Of a stretch of DNA of 64,000 nucleotides, positions 15,470 to 25,595 are shown piece after piece. Under the pieces are notes generated by a model that saw nothing but the letters and a program-made list of their open reading frames with translations, searched no databases and had not been told where the DNA came from. The first letter of the stretch is position 1; every line of letters starts with the position of its first letter. Both the position numbers and the translations under genes were made by a program. The stretch is from Planobispora longispora (GTDB lineage Bacteria > Actinomycetota > Actinomycetes > Streptosporangiales > Streptosporangiaceae). The stretch covers positions 62,001 through 126,000 of the forward strand of contig NZ_BOOH01000058.1 of NCBI RefSeq assembly GCF_016863135.1, in the 5' to 3' direction.

Positions 15470-16242
15470 GGCGGCCGGCCGGATGCGCGATGAGGCGGTT
15501 CCGGCTCCCGGAGGAACTGCGGTCACGAGAGCGGGGATCGGCGACGATCTGGATGATCGGGGTCGCGGCGGTGGTCTTCACGGCCGCGGTGGCGGTGACG
15601 ATCGCCGGGAGCGCCAGGGCGGCACGTCACCGGGTGCAGGCCGCGGCCGATTTCGGAGCACTCGCCGCCGCCCGGCTGGCCTTGGCCGATCCCGCGCGGG
15701 GGTGTGCCGAGGCGGCTTTGCTCGCGGCGGAGAACGACGCACGACTCACCCGGTGCGACATCGGCGCGGACGGCGTCGCCGTCGTCCGGACGACCGTGCG
15801 ACTCTCTCTGCCCGTCGTGGGCGACCGGGAGATCATGGCTCACGCGCGGGCGGGTCCCGTCCACATCGCGGGGCCGCCGACGACAGGGGAGCCGTCGGTC
15901 TGGCCGGGGGTTCTCATTCGGCCGGAGGCGGGAGATGCTGATCATGAAGGTGGCAAAGTTCCAATCGAATCACGACTTTTTGGACTCCGTGTCCAAGAGG
16001 CAGACATCTCTCATAAGGTTCCGCTTACCTTCCGTCCATGCCGCCCCCTTCCTCAGGTGGGGCGGCGGGTCGCGGGCAGCCGCGCCGGAGTGCCGCTCAT
16101 GGCGGTCCGGTCATGCTCGCGGCCGAGGTCGGAGGTCTGGATCGGCGGGAGCCGGTCCGGGGGACTGGCAGGCTCGGCCGCTGCCCGATGGTCGTACGGG
16201 GTGCCCGGGTCGCTCGGCTCTCGACGAAGGGAAGCGTCGTGA
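15466..16242 (+). CDS. TadG-like (helicase/secretion-neighbourhood) protein with unusual C-terminal run-on
   Basis: The first 140 or so residues match the Rv3654c-type family: E-R-G-S-A-T-I-W-M-I-G-V-A-A-V-V-F-T-A-A membrane segment, then H-R-V-Q-A-A-A-D-F-G-A-L-A-A-A-R, a conserved stretch in proteins that share tad loci with the DUF1998 helicase. Homologues end near residue 130-140. Here the frame stays open for about 110 more codons, through sequence of lower G+C that contains an operator-like dyad and a terminator-like hairpin, and ends overlapping the next start (GTGA). The extension looks non-coding in character; a lost stop or frameshift is possible. Start GTG 15466 overlaps the tadE stop; ATG 15490 is an alternative. 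Confidence 0.65.
   Translation: MRRPAGCAMRRFRLPEELRSRERGSATIWMIGVAAVVFTAAVAVTIAGSARAARHRVQAAADFGALAAARLALADPARGCAEAALLAAENDARLTRCDIGADGVAVVRTTVRLSLPVVGDREIMAHARAGPVHIAGPPTTGEPSVWPGVLIRPEAGDADHEGGKVPIESRLFGLRVQEADISHKVPLTFRPCRPLPQVGRRVAGSRAGVPLMAVRSCSRPRSEVWIGGSRSGGLAGSAAARWSYGVPGSLGSRRREAS
15980..15996. promoter_or_regulatory. Dyad TTGGAC-N5-GTCCAA and probable promoter region
   Basis: Perfect 6-base arms inside the apparent run-on of the tadG-like gene, in a stretch of lower G+C (15935-16035). A hairpin with 8-base arms (16040-16047 / 16059-16066) follows. Together they suggest a true intergenic region that provides a promoter for the secreted-protein gene starting at 16239. Confidence 0.4.
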
Positions 16243-18095
16243 CGACGGTTCGCAGACTGGTCGCCCTGGCGGCGATCACGTCCATCGTGTCCATGTCCGT
16301 CGTGCTCGGCGCGGCAAGCCCGGCGCAGGCTCGGGCGCGACTGGACATGCCGTCCCGCGTCACCTCCGGTCAGCCGGTGACGATCTCCGGCAAGGTCGAC
16401 TTCGCGTTCGACGCCTTCCTCTACGTCAACGGCCAGCAGGTCGCGAAGGGAGACCAGAATGTCTCCTACACCTGGAATCCGATGGTTCGTCCGAACGGGA
16501 GCTACAAGATCAAGCTGGTCCAGCGCGGCAAGCTGCTGGGCAGCAAATGGGATGAGACCTCCGAGACTCTGATCCAGGCCGTCCCTCCCGCGACCCCCCG
16601 CGGGGTCAGCGCCCGGTTGCAGGGGAACCGGGCCGTGGTGACCTGGGCGAAGGGCTCCGAGCCCGATCTGCGGGGCTACCAGATCTCCACGAGCAAGAAC
16701 GGCAGGGTCGGCACGGTGCGGGCTGACAGCGCGTGTCGCGGCGGTTCGTGCAGGGCGACCCTGGCCGTGCCCGCCAAGGCGGGCGGGCAGCGGGTCGGGT
16801 TCACGGTGCGGGCCCTGCGCGGCGACGGCGGCGGCGGCACTCTGGCCTCGGGCCAGTCAGCGGCCGCGACGGTGAAGGTCCCCGCGCCCAAAGCACCGAA
16901 GACCTCGGATTCCGGCCAGGGGAGCGATACGCGGCAGGACGAGCAACGCGATCAGAAGAACGACAGCCGCCAGAGCGGCGTGCGGAACCTGCCGCAGCTG
17001 CCTCCGAAGAAGCCGACGGCGGCCCCGGTGCAATCGACGAAGCCCGCGGCCGTGCCGACGAAGGTTCCCAAGCTCCCCGAGGAGGTCCGGGGAACGGGCG
17101 CCGACGACTCCAAGAACGGTTCCAAGCGCGGTTCCAAGGACGGCGCCGAGACCGGTTCCGGGGACGGCAGCTCACCGATCCTCGGCTCCGAGCCGGCCGC
17201 GGCCGGGACGGATGTCATGCCGGCCACGGATACGAACATCACGGCCGGGTCGGCCGGCCCACCGGCCGGCGGGACGACCCGGTACGGCCTTTTGATCGCG
17301 GGCGGCCTGATCCTGCTGCTTCTCGGGGCGCACGGCGGCGCGTGGTTCCGCCGCAGACTTCTGGCCGAAGGCGCTGCGGGCGCGGCCACCGCCGATACCG
17401 GTGACGGGATCAGGCACACTCCGCACGGCGACAGCGAGTCCCAGCCCGGTACGGTCACGATCTCCCGCCGTCCAGCGGTCATCCTCGCGGTGACCAAGAC
17501 CCGCTATCCCGAACCGTCCCGGCCGATGCCGCCGATGCCCTCGCCCGCTCCGGCGTCTCCGGCCCCGGCGCACCCCGGTGACGGCGACGGTCCCATCCTC
17601 GCCGGCAACGGTGGGGGAGGACCGGTTCCCACGCACGATGCAGATCGGCCGACGGCCGCCGGAAGCGGTGGGCGGCTGGTTCCTGCGCCCTCCGCGAGTC
17701 CGGCCGCCCCCACCGCAAACGGCAGCAACCCGGCTCCCGCGCAGCCCGTGGAGCAGGGGGCGCCTGCCGCGCCCGGCGGGGCGCGGCAGGTCATCTCGCG
17801 TCTCACGGGGCGGTCGGCCGAGGAGCCCGTCCGGCCGGTGGCCGGGCGGGCGGATCCCGGCACGCGACCGGTTCCCGCCACCCGTCCCGCGTCCACCCGG
17901 TTGGCCCTTCCCGCCGCGGCCCCGATCCCGGAGGTGAGCGTGGTCACCCCGGTCGTGGTCCGTGCCGGCGACCACCAGTGGGACGACTACCTTCCGCCCG
18001 CGCCGCGTTCCATGGAAGACAGCGGATTCTGGGAGCGGCCGCAGCCCGGCGCGGAGGACTTCTGGGCGGCCGACAAGGACGGCCCGACCCCTTAA
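16239..18095 (+). CDS. Secreted, membrane-anchored protein with FN3-like domain and Pro-rich tails
   Basis: A 618-residue protein of unknown function. Signal peptide with Ala-x-Ala end (A-S-P-A-Q-A) at 1-30; a beta-rich N-terminal module of about 90 residues (V-T-S-G-Q-P-V-T-I-S-G-K-V); a fibronectin-III-like unit at about 118-210 (P-P-A-T-P-R-G-V-S-A-R ... V-V-T-W); a long Lys/Pro/Gly disordered stretch; one membrane segment (L-L-I-A-G-G-L-I-L-L-L-L-G) near residue 355; then a 240-residue Pro/Ala-rich tail that would be cytosolic, ending in an acidic aromatic cluster (D-D-Y-L ... F-W-E-R ... F-W-A-A). GAAGGGAAG precedes the GTG. Its position after the Tad genes suggests a cell-surface partner of the pilus, which is inference. 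Confidence 0.7.
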   Translation: MTTVRRLVALAAITSIVSMSVVLGAASPAQARARLDMPSRVTSGQPVTISGKVDFAFDAFLYVNGQQVAKGDQNVSYTWNPMVRPNGSYKIKLVQRGKLLGSKWDETSETLIQAVPPATPRGVSARLQGNRAVVTWAKGSEPDLRGYQISTSKNGRVGTVRADSACRGGSCRATLAVPAKAGGQRVGFTVRALRGDGGGGTLASGQSAAATVKVPAPKAPKTSDSGQGSDTRQDEQRDQKNDSRQSGVRNLPQLPPKKPTAAPVQSTKPAAVPTKVPKLPEEVRGTGADDSKNGSKRGSKDGAETGSGDGSSPILGSEPAAAGTDVMPATDTNITAGSAGPPAGGTTRYGLLIAGGLILLLLGAHGGAWFRRRLLAEGAAGAATADTGDGIRHTPHGDSESQPGTVTISRRPAVILAVTKTRYPEPSRPMPPMPSPAPASPAPAHPGDGDGPILAGNGGGGPVPTHDADRPTAAGSGGRLVPAPSASPAAPTANGSNPAPAQPVEQGAPAAPGGARQVISRLTGRSAEEPVRPVAGRADPGTRPVPATRPASTRLALPAAAPIPEVSVVTPVVVRAGDHQWDDYLPPAPRSMEDSGFWERPQPGAEDFWAADKDGPTP

Positions 18096-18109
18096 GGCCC
18101 TGAGGACGT

Positions 18110-18415
18110 CCGAACGCGCGGTGGGGAGAAGCCCAGGGGCCGGCAGGGGAAGTCCAAGCACTCGGGGGTGAAGCCTCGGGCGTCACTGGAAAGACCGCCG
18201 GGCGTGCTTCAGAGGAACGGACACCCGCCAGGGAGATCGCCGAGCGTGTCCCGGGGTAGTTGGGTATCCCGAAGATCGTCAGGCTTCCTCCGGGGCCGGG
18301 GCCGGGGGCGTTTTCCCGGGAGATCGTCGGGTGTTCTCCAAGGTGGGCGGGTGTCTTCCTACGAGATCATCGGGCGTGTCCCGGGACCGGGGCATCTAGG
18401 AGATCGTCAGGTGTC
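18110..18415. repeat. Degenerate tandem repeats between convergent genes
   Basis: The 311-base gap between the secreted protein and the helicase contains about five loose copies of a roughly 35-50 base unit with the core GAGATCGTCGGGTGT (near 18234, 18274, 18320, 18362 and 18399), alternating with TCCCGGGG segments. The last copy reaches the helicase stop codon. The string GGCGTTTTCCCGG is shared with the region before ssd (near 10146). No gene or clear terminator is seen. Confidence 0.55.
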
Positions 18416-20734
18416 CCCCAGGGAGAGCAGGGCGGCCAGCATGCGGAGGGCGCCGGTTTTGTCCAGGGGCTCGTTGCCGTTTCCGCACTTCGGGGACTGG
18501 ATGCAGGAGGGGCAGCCGCGGTCGCACTCGCAGGAGGCGATGGCCTCCCGGGTCGCGGTGAGCCACTCGGCGGCGCGCGCGTAGCCGCGTTCGGCGAAGC
18601 CCGCGCCCCCCTCGTGACCGTCGTAGACGAAGACGGTGAGCAGGCCGGTGTCGGCGTGGAGTTCGGTGGAGACGCCGCCGATGTCCCAGCGGTCGCAGGT
18701 GGCGAACAGCGGGAGCAGGCCGATGGAGGCGTGCTCGGCCGCGTGGGCGGCGCCGCCGAGGTCCAGTCCCTCCTCGGCCAGGGCGGTGACCGCCGAGGCG
18801 GGCAGCGTCCACCAGACCGCGCGGGTGCGCAGGGTGCGCGGGGGCAGGTCGAGTTCCTCGTCGCCCAGCATCTCACCGCTCTGCAGGCGGCGCTTGATGT
18901 AGGAGACCACCTGGCGGGTGACCTCCACCGATCCGAAGTGGAGCTCTCCCGGGCCGAGCGGTCGCGAGCGCAGCGACTCCAGGACGGAGATCTCGGTGAC
19001 GTCCCTGGCGAAGGTCGTGTAGTCGGGCGTGCCCGCCTCGACGAGCGCGACCCCCGCCTCCAGGTCGAGCTCCCCGACCAGGAAGGCCTCGCCCTGGTGG
19101 ATGTAGACGGCCCCGGTGTGCACGGTCGTGTGGGCCGACGGCTCGTCCACGGTGCCCAGCAGCCGTCCGGTGGACGCCTCGACGACCTGGACGGGCGGGC
19201 CGCCGGCGCCGCGGATGTCGGCGAGGTCGGTGGCCCACTCCCTCCTGGTCCAGAACCACCCGGTGGGACGCTGCCGGAGCAGGCCCTGCGCGACCAGGCC
19301 GGTGAGCGCGTCCTTCGTCGCGGGACCGAAGATCTCCAGATCGTCCTCGGTGAGCGGGACCTCGGCGGCCGCCGCGCACAGGTGCGGACCCAGGACGTAC
19401 GGATTGTCCGGGTCGAGAACGATCGCCTCGACCGGGCGGCCGAACAGGGCCTCCGGGTGGTGGACCAGGTAGGTGTCGAGCGGATCGTCCCGGGCGATCA
19501 GCACCGCCAGGGCGTCCTGCCCGGACCGGCCGGCCCGCCCGGCCTGCTGCCAGAGCGACGCCCGGGTTCCGGGCCATCCCGCGATGAGGACGGCGTCCAG
19601 CCCCGACACGTCGACGCCGAGCTCCAGAGCGCTGGTCGTGGCCAGCCCGAGGCACTCTCCGGATCGCAGGGCCTTCTCCAGCTTCCGGCGGTCCTCGGCG
19701 AGATATCCGGCCCGGTAGGCCGAGACCTTCTCCGGCAAGTCGGCCGGGAGCCCCGCGTCGGCGGCGAGATCGGAGAGCCGGGCGCGGGTGGTGAGCGACA
19801 CGGACTCGGCGGCGCGGCGGGATCGCACGAAGGCGAGGGTGCGGACGTCGGCGAGCACGAGGTCGGCGAGGAGGTCGGCGGTCTCGGCGGTGGCCGGGCG
19901 GCGCACGGGTGCCCCTCTCTCGCCCCGTAGCTCGGTCAGGGGCGGCTCCCAGAGGGCGAAGGTGGTCGCACCCCGGGGGGAGGCGTCCGTGGTCACCTCG
20001 GCCATCTGGAGGCCCGTCAGGCGGGTGGCGAAGGCGCGGGGCTCGCTCGCGGTCGCCGAGGAGAGGAAGAAGACCGGGCGGGAGCCGTACCGCGCGCAGA
20101 TCCGGCGCAGGCGGCGCAGGATCTGCGCCACGTGGGAGCCGAAGACGCCCCGGTAGCCGTGGCACTCGTCGATCACGACCATGCTCAGCCGCCGCCAGAA
20201 GGCCGACCAGCGGGGATGGCGCGGCAGCAGGCTGCGGTGCAGCATGTCCGGATTCGTCAGGATGTAGTTGGCGTGACGCCGGACCCAGTCGCGTTCGTCG
20301 TAGGACGTGTCGCCGTCGAAGGTCGCCGCGCGGAGTCCGGGGAGATCGAGCCCGTTCAGGACGCGGAGCTGGTCGGCGGCCAGGGCTTTGGTGGGGGTCA
20401 GGTAGAGGACCGTGCCGCCGTCGAGGACCGAGGTGATCGCGGGGACCTGGTAGGCCAGAGACTTCCCCGAGGCGGTGCCCGTGGCGATGATGACGTTCCG
20501 GCCGCCGTGGGCCAGCTCGGCGGCCTCGGCCTGATGGGGCCAAAGACCCGAAATACCCTGGTTCGCCCAGCGCGTAACCAGCGGCTCGGCGACCCAATCC
20601 GGCCATCGGGCTTGACCGGCTTGACGTGCTGGAACATGCTCCACATGAGTGACGCGTTCCCGACGTGCGGGAACGCCGAGCAGGCGGGACAGGAGAGGGC
20701 CTGGTCGGAACTGTGAGGAAGAGGACGGACTCAC
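18407..20734 (-). CDS. DEAD/DEAH-box helicase with DUF1998 zinc-binding C-terminus (MrfA/Rv3649-like)
   Basis: A 775-residue superfamily 2 helicase. Walker A A-T-G-T-A-S-G-K-S (84-92), motif II D-E-C-H (189-192), motif III S-A-T, and the helicase C-domain with Q-Q-A-G-R-A-G-R-S are present. The C-terminal DUF1998/MZB region ends with five cysteines (735, 737, 741, 744, 750), four of which are the expected Zn ligands. Bacillus MrfA with the same architecture repairs mitomycin lesions; the actinobacterial protein lies next to tad loci and gave the helicase/secretion-neighbourhood its name. Start GTG 20734 has no clear Shine-Dalgarno sequence. Transcribed convergent to the Tad operon and divergent from bldG. 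Confidence 0.92.
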   Translation of the reverse strand: MSPSSSSQFRPGPLLSRLLGVPARRERVTHVEHVPARQAGQARWPDWVAEPLVTRWANQGISGLWPHQAEAAELAHGGRNVIIATGTASGKSLAYQVPAITSVLDGGTVLYLTPTKALAADQLRVLNGLDLPGLRAATFDGDTSYDERDWVRRHANYILTNPDMLHRSLLPRHPRWSAFWRRLSMVVIDECHGYRGVFGSHVAQILRRLRRICARYGSRPVFFLSSATASEPRAFATRLTGLQMAEVTTDASPRGATTFALWEPPLTELRGERGAPVRRPATAETADLLADLVLADVRTLAFVRSRRAAESVSLTTRARLSDLAADAGLPADLPEKVSAYRAGYLAEDRRKLEKALRSGECLGLATTSALELGVDVSGLDAVLIAGWPGTRASLWQQAGRAGRSGQDALAVLIARDDPLDTYLVHHPEALFGRPVEAIVLDPDNPYVLGPHLCAAAAEVPLTEDDLEIFGPATKDALTGLVAQGLLRQRPTGWFWTRREWATDLADIRGAGGPPVQVVEASTGRLLGTVDEPSAHTTVHTGAVYIHQGEAFLVGELDLEAGVALVEAGTPDYTTFARDVTEISVLESLRSRPLGPGELHFGSVEVTRQVVSYIKRRLQSGEMLGDEELDLPPRTLRTRAVWWTLPASAVTALAEEGLDLGGAAHAAEHASIGLLPLFATCDRWDIGGVSTELHADTGLLTVFVYDGHEGGAGFAERGYARAAEWLTATREAIASCECDRGCPSCIQSPKCGNGNEPLDKTGALRMLAALLSLGDT

Positions 20735-20905
20735 TGGTTTTCGGTCTCGTATCTCTGGGCAGAGTCGCCGGGAATCGTGATTTCGTATAGATACTGAGCG
20801 TACGCATGGTTGAATGCCGCGCGTCGGGGCTTGTCGTCACGGGACCTCCAGGTCTCAGAAGTCACGCCCGAATCGGTACTTTCGCAGGAAGGCGCTGGAG
20901 GATCT

Positions 20906-21256
20906 GTGGATCTGAAGTTGGACCACCATTCCGAGGACCGTCTCACCATCGTCGAGGTCGAAGGTGAGATCGACGTCTACACCGCGCCAAGGTTGCGTGA
21001 GCTCCTGATCGACCTCGTCAACAAGGGGAACTTCCACCTCCTCGTCAACATGGAGAAGGTCGACTTCCTCGACTCCACGGGCCTGGGCGTCCTGGTCGGC
21101 GGGCTCAAGCGGGTCCGGGCGCACGACGGGTCCCTGGAGCTCGTGTGCACCCAGGAGCGCATCCTCAAGATCTTCCGGATCACGGGGCTGACCAAGGTGT
21201 TCGGCATCTACGCCTCGGTCGAAGAGGCCAAGGAAGCGCACGGTCGAGACAAGTAG
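20906..21256 (+). CDS. bldG: Anti-sigma factor antagonist BldG
   Basis: A 116-residue STAS-domain protein. Identity with Streptomyces BldG is extensive: E-V[10 protein letters not shown], then [21 protein letters not shown] and [15 protein letters not shown]. Ser57 is the phosphorylation site. BldG is a pleiotropic switch that, when dephosphorylated, sequesters anti-sigma factors controlling differentiation and stress sigma factors. The GTG at 20906 is chosen because its N-terminus matches BldG and GGAGG precedes it; an upstream ATG at 20810 gives an unrelated extension. Followed after 2 bases by its putative kinase. Confidence 0.95.
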   Translation: MDLKLDHHSEDRLTIVEVEGEIDVYTAPRLRELLIDLVNKGNFHLLVNMEKVDFLDSTGLGVLVGGLKRVRAHDGSLELVCTQERILKIFRITGLTKVFGIYASVEEAKEAHGRDK

Positions 21257-21258
21257 TC

Positions 21259-21711
21259 ATGGCTACCGTCGAGCTGACGTTCAGCGCCCTCCCCGCCCAC
21301 GTGCGTACGGCGCGCCTGCTCGCCACGGCGATCGCACGGCGCACGGGCGTGGAGGAGTCACTGCTGGACGAGGTACGGCTCGCCGTCGGTGAGGCCTGCT
21401 CCCGGGCGGTCGAGGCGCACCGCCTCCACTGCCCGGAGGAGCCGATCCGCATCGAGCTGTGCGATGATTCCGGGCGGTTCGAGGTGATCGTCACGGACGT
21501 GGCTCCGAGCGACGAGCTGGAGCACACGCCGGAGCGCGCCCCGTTCCGTCTCGACGACCCGCTCGGGCAGCTTCCCGACACGCTGGTGTCCGGGTTCGGC
21601 ATCGCGGTCATCGCGGGCCTGGCCGACGACGTCGAGGTCTACCCGAGCCAGAAGGGCATGCGCATCCGCATGAGCTGGCCCGCGGCGGCCGGCGGCCTCT
21701 CGCCCGTCTGA
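21259..21711 (+). CDS. RsbW-like anti-sigma factor / serine kinase partner of BldG
   Basis: A 150-residue GHKL-fold ATP-binding protein. The N-box helix E-V-R-L-A-V-G-E-A-C-S-R-A-V-E-A-H replaces the usual N of other kinases at one position, D-V-A-P lies at the G1 box, and G-F-G-I-A-V-I at the lid/G2 region. Streptomyces has the same bldG-plus-anti-sigma pair (ApgA, SCO3548). It would phosphorylate BldG and bind a sigma factor; the cognate sigma gene is not in the window. Starts 2 bases after bldG, so the pair is an operon; a hairpin follows. Confidence 0.87.
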   Translation: MATVELTFSALPAHVRTARLLATAIARRTGVEESLLDEVRLAVGEACSRAVEAHRLHCPEEPIRIELCDDSGRFEVIVTDVAPSDELEHTPERAPFRLDDPLGQLPDTLVSGFGIAVIAGLADDVEVYPSQKGMRIRMSWPAAAGGLSPV

Positions 21712-21746
21712 TCCCCGTCTGACGCGGCTCGTCCCAGAGCTTCCGG

Positions 21747-21780
21747 CAGCCGGGCATGTCCATGAGGGCATGCCCGGCTG
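21747..21780. terminator. Terminator hairpin after the bldG operon
   Basis: Perfect 12-base arms CAGCCGGGCATG / CATGCCCGGCTG with a 10-base loop, 35 bases past the stop of the anti-sigma gene. Confidence 0.75.
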
Positions 21781-22166
21781 TCTGCGTGCGGGCCCGGGGT
21801 TTACGGACGGGACATTTCGCAAAATAGCGGCACTCTGAAATGTCGGCGAAAAAAGAGCTGTTAGCCCGGCCTGCCGGTTCAAATGGTGTTTTAGGCAGGC
21901 CATTGACAAGCGGGTTAGCGGACACGTCATTAATTGGCCACCTGGAGAGACTTCATATCCGCGTCGTCGCTGCGTAGACTCCCGGCACCGGCCAAGGTTT
22001 GTCCTTCGGACCGGGCCGTAAACGTGCCCGGCGCCGCAAGGAAGTCTGCGGACGCAACCGGAAGCGGCACTGCCAACCACCCCGGACGTGCGCCGCCGGC
22101 CCGCCGATTCGTCAACCGCAGCGCACTCCGGGCAGGACGCGATCCCGTCTTGCCGAGGAGAGTCGG
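21781..22166 (+). promoter_or_regulatory. Leader and promoter region of hppA
   Basis: 386 bases without a credible gene. An AT-richer segment (21830-21950) contains TTGACA at 21903-21908 followed by GTCATTAAT about 17-20 bases on, a plausible vegetative promoter. The remaining 200 or so bases would be a long 5' leader ending in the GAGGAG ribosome site at 22155-22160. No riboswitch was recognised. Confidence 0.4.
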
Positions 22167-24512
<2,346 letters not shown>

Positions 24513-24660
24513 GTCCCGTCCGGGCCCGGTCCGGGTCCTCCGGCCCCGGGTCATCCAGGTCCGGCCCGGACCCTGCGGATTCGGACCCTCCGGTCCGAGT
24601 CGCGGTCCTCCGGACTCGGATCCTCCGGGTCCGGTCCGGGCTCACCGGGCCCCGTGCGGG
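24513..24660. repeat. GGTCC-rich degenerate repeats after hppA
   Basis: About 140 bases of interleaved TCCGGGTCCGGTCC-like units of variable length between the hppA stop and its terminator. No coding sense; strong potential for alternative hairpins. Confidence 0.6.
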
Positions 24661-24689
24661 AAGGGGTGCACACGATGTGTGCACCCCTT
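24661..24689 (+). terminator. Bidirectional terminator after hppA
   Basis: Perfect 13-base arms AAGGGGTGCACAC / GTGTGCACCCCTT with a GAT loop, followed by T and C; one of the clearest hairpins in the window. Confidence 0.85.
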
Positions 24690-24870
24690 TCGCGTATGCG
24701 GAACACCCCAGTGGAAAACTGCTGGGCATGACCGTTCCCCTGAGGGGAACGTCTTCCCGCCCCCTCCACCGAGGCGGGCGGCCAGGCCCTGACCGTTCCG
24801 ATCACACCGACCCTGACGAGAAGGCGGCTCCCCGCCGGGGTGAACCCGCGGGTGGACCGCTAGGAGAACG

Positions 24871-24975
24871 ATGGAAGAGCAGCCCTCCGGAGGCAAGACG
24901 CTCGTCATGATCCTGCTGGCGATGGCCGTGGTGTTCGCGGTGATCGTCGCGCTGGCCATGTGGGCGGCGAGGTGA
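24871..24975 (+). CDS. Small single-span membrane peptide
   Basis: A 34-residue open frame: M-E-E-Q-P-S-G-G-K-T, then an uninterrupted hydrophobic helix (L-V-M-I-L-L-A-M-A-V-V-F-A-V-I-V-A-L-A-M-W) and A-A-R. AGGAG lies 4 bases before the ATG. It ends 2 bases before the sixA-like ATG, so the two are probably cotranscribed. Composition and context argue for a real micro-protein; its function is unknown. Such short peptides are easily missed by automatic annotation. Confidence 0.65.
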   Translation: MEEQPSGGKTLVMILLAMAVVFAVIVALAMWAAR

Positions 24976-24977
24976 CG

Positions 24978-25445
24978 ATGCGCACGCTGATCGTGCTGCG
25001 GCACGCCAAGGCGGTCCACACCCCCGGGCTCGCCGACCCGGAACGTCCCCTCACCGAGTGCGGCGAGCGGGACGCCCGACGGGTCGGGGAGACCTTCGCC
25101 GCCCTGGGCCTCCGGCCCGACCTGGTTGTCTGCTCGCCGGCCGTACGGACCCGGCAGACCGCGGAGCTGGCCCTGCCCGGCGAGCCGATCGAGTTCGAGC
25201 GCGACATCTACGAGGCCTACGCCGACGAACTGCTCTCGCTGATCCGCGGGACCGACCCGCAGGTGCGCACGCTGCTCCTGGTCGGGCACAATCCCGGGGT
25301 CCACGAACTGATCATGGGTCTCACCACGCGCCTCGGCGACCCCGGTTTCCCGCCCGGCGCGTTCGCGGTCATCGAGAGCGACGAGGAGTGGGCCGAGCTG
25401 GACACGGGACGCGTGGTCACCCGGTGGAGCCCGAAGGACCACTGA
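24978..25445 (+). CDS. SixA-type phosphohistidine phosphatase
   Basis: A 155-residue histidine phosphatase. The N-terminal L-R-H-A-K holds the phosphate-accepting His9, arginines lie in S-P-A-V-R-T-R-Q-T-A, and the second histidine is in V-G-H-N-P-G. SixA-like proteins dephosphorylate histidine-phosphorylated signalling proteins; the target here is unknown. The start at 24978 has GAGGTGA in front, which overlaps the end of the micro-protein gene. Convergent with serB; a hairpin separates them. Confidence 0.88.
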   Translation: MRTLIVLRHAKAVHTPGLADPERPLTECGERDARRVGETFAALGLRPDLVVCSPAVRTRQTAELALPGEPIEFERDIYEAYADELLSLIRGTDPQVRTLLLVGHNPGVHELIMGLTTRLGDPGFPPGAFAVIESDEEWAELDTGRVVTRWSPKDH

Positions 25446-25459
25446 CCCGCCGGCGCGCC

Positions 25460-25494
25460 GACCCGTACCCCGGCGCGCGAGCCGGGTACGGGTC
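25460..25494. terminator. Hairpin between sixA-like gene and serB
   Basis: Near-perfect stem GACCCGTACCCCGGC / GCCGGGTACGGGTC (one bulged C) around GCGCGA. Downstream, ATCTCCCCAGGGCAG is directly repeated near 25513-25543. Confidence 0.7.
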
Positions 25495-25595
25495 AGGTCC
25501 CCACGGGTCAAGTCTCCCCAGGGCAGATCTCCCCAGGGCAGCTCGCGGCGCGTCGGCTTCTCGCGAGGAGCTCCCGGGGACCGGCCTTTCCCGGG

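Noticed and set aside
20810-20905. Upstream ATG extending bldG by 32 residues
   Set aside because: The extension does not match BldG; the GTG at 20906 has the ribosome site and the family N-terminus.
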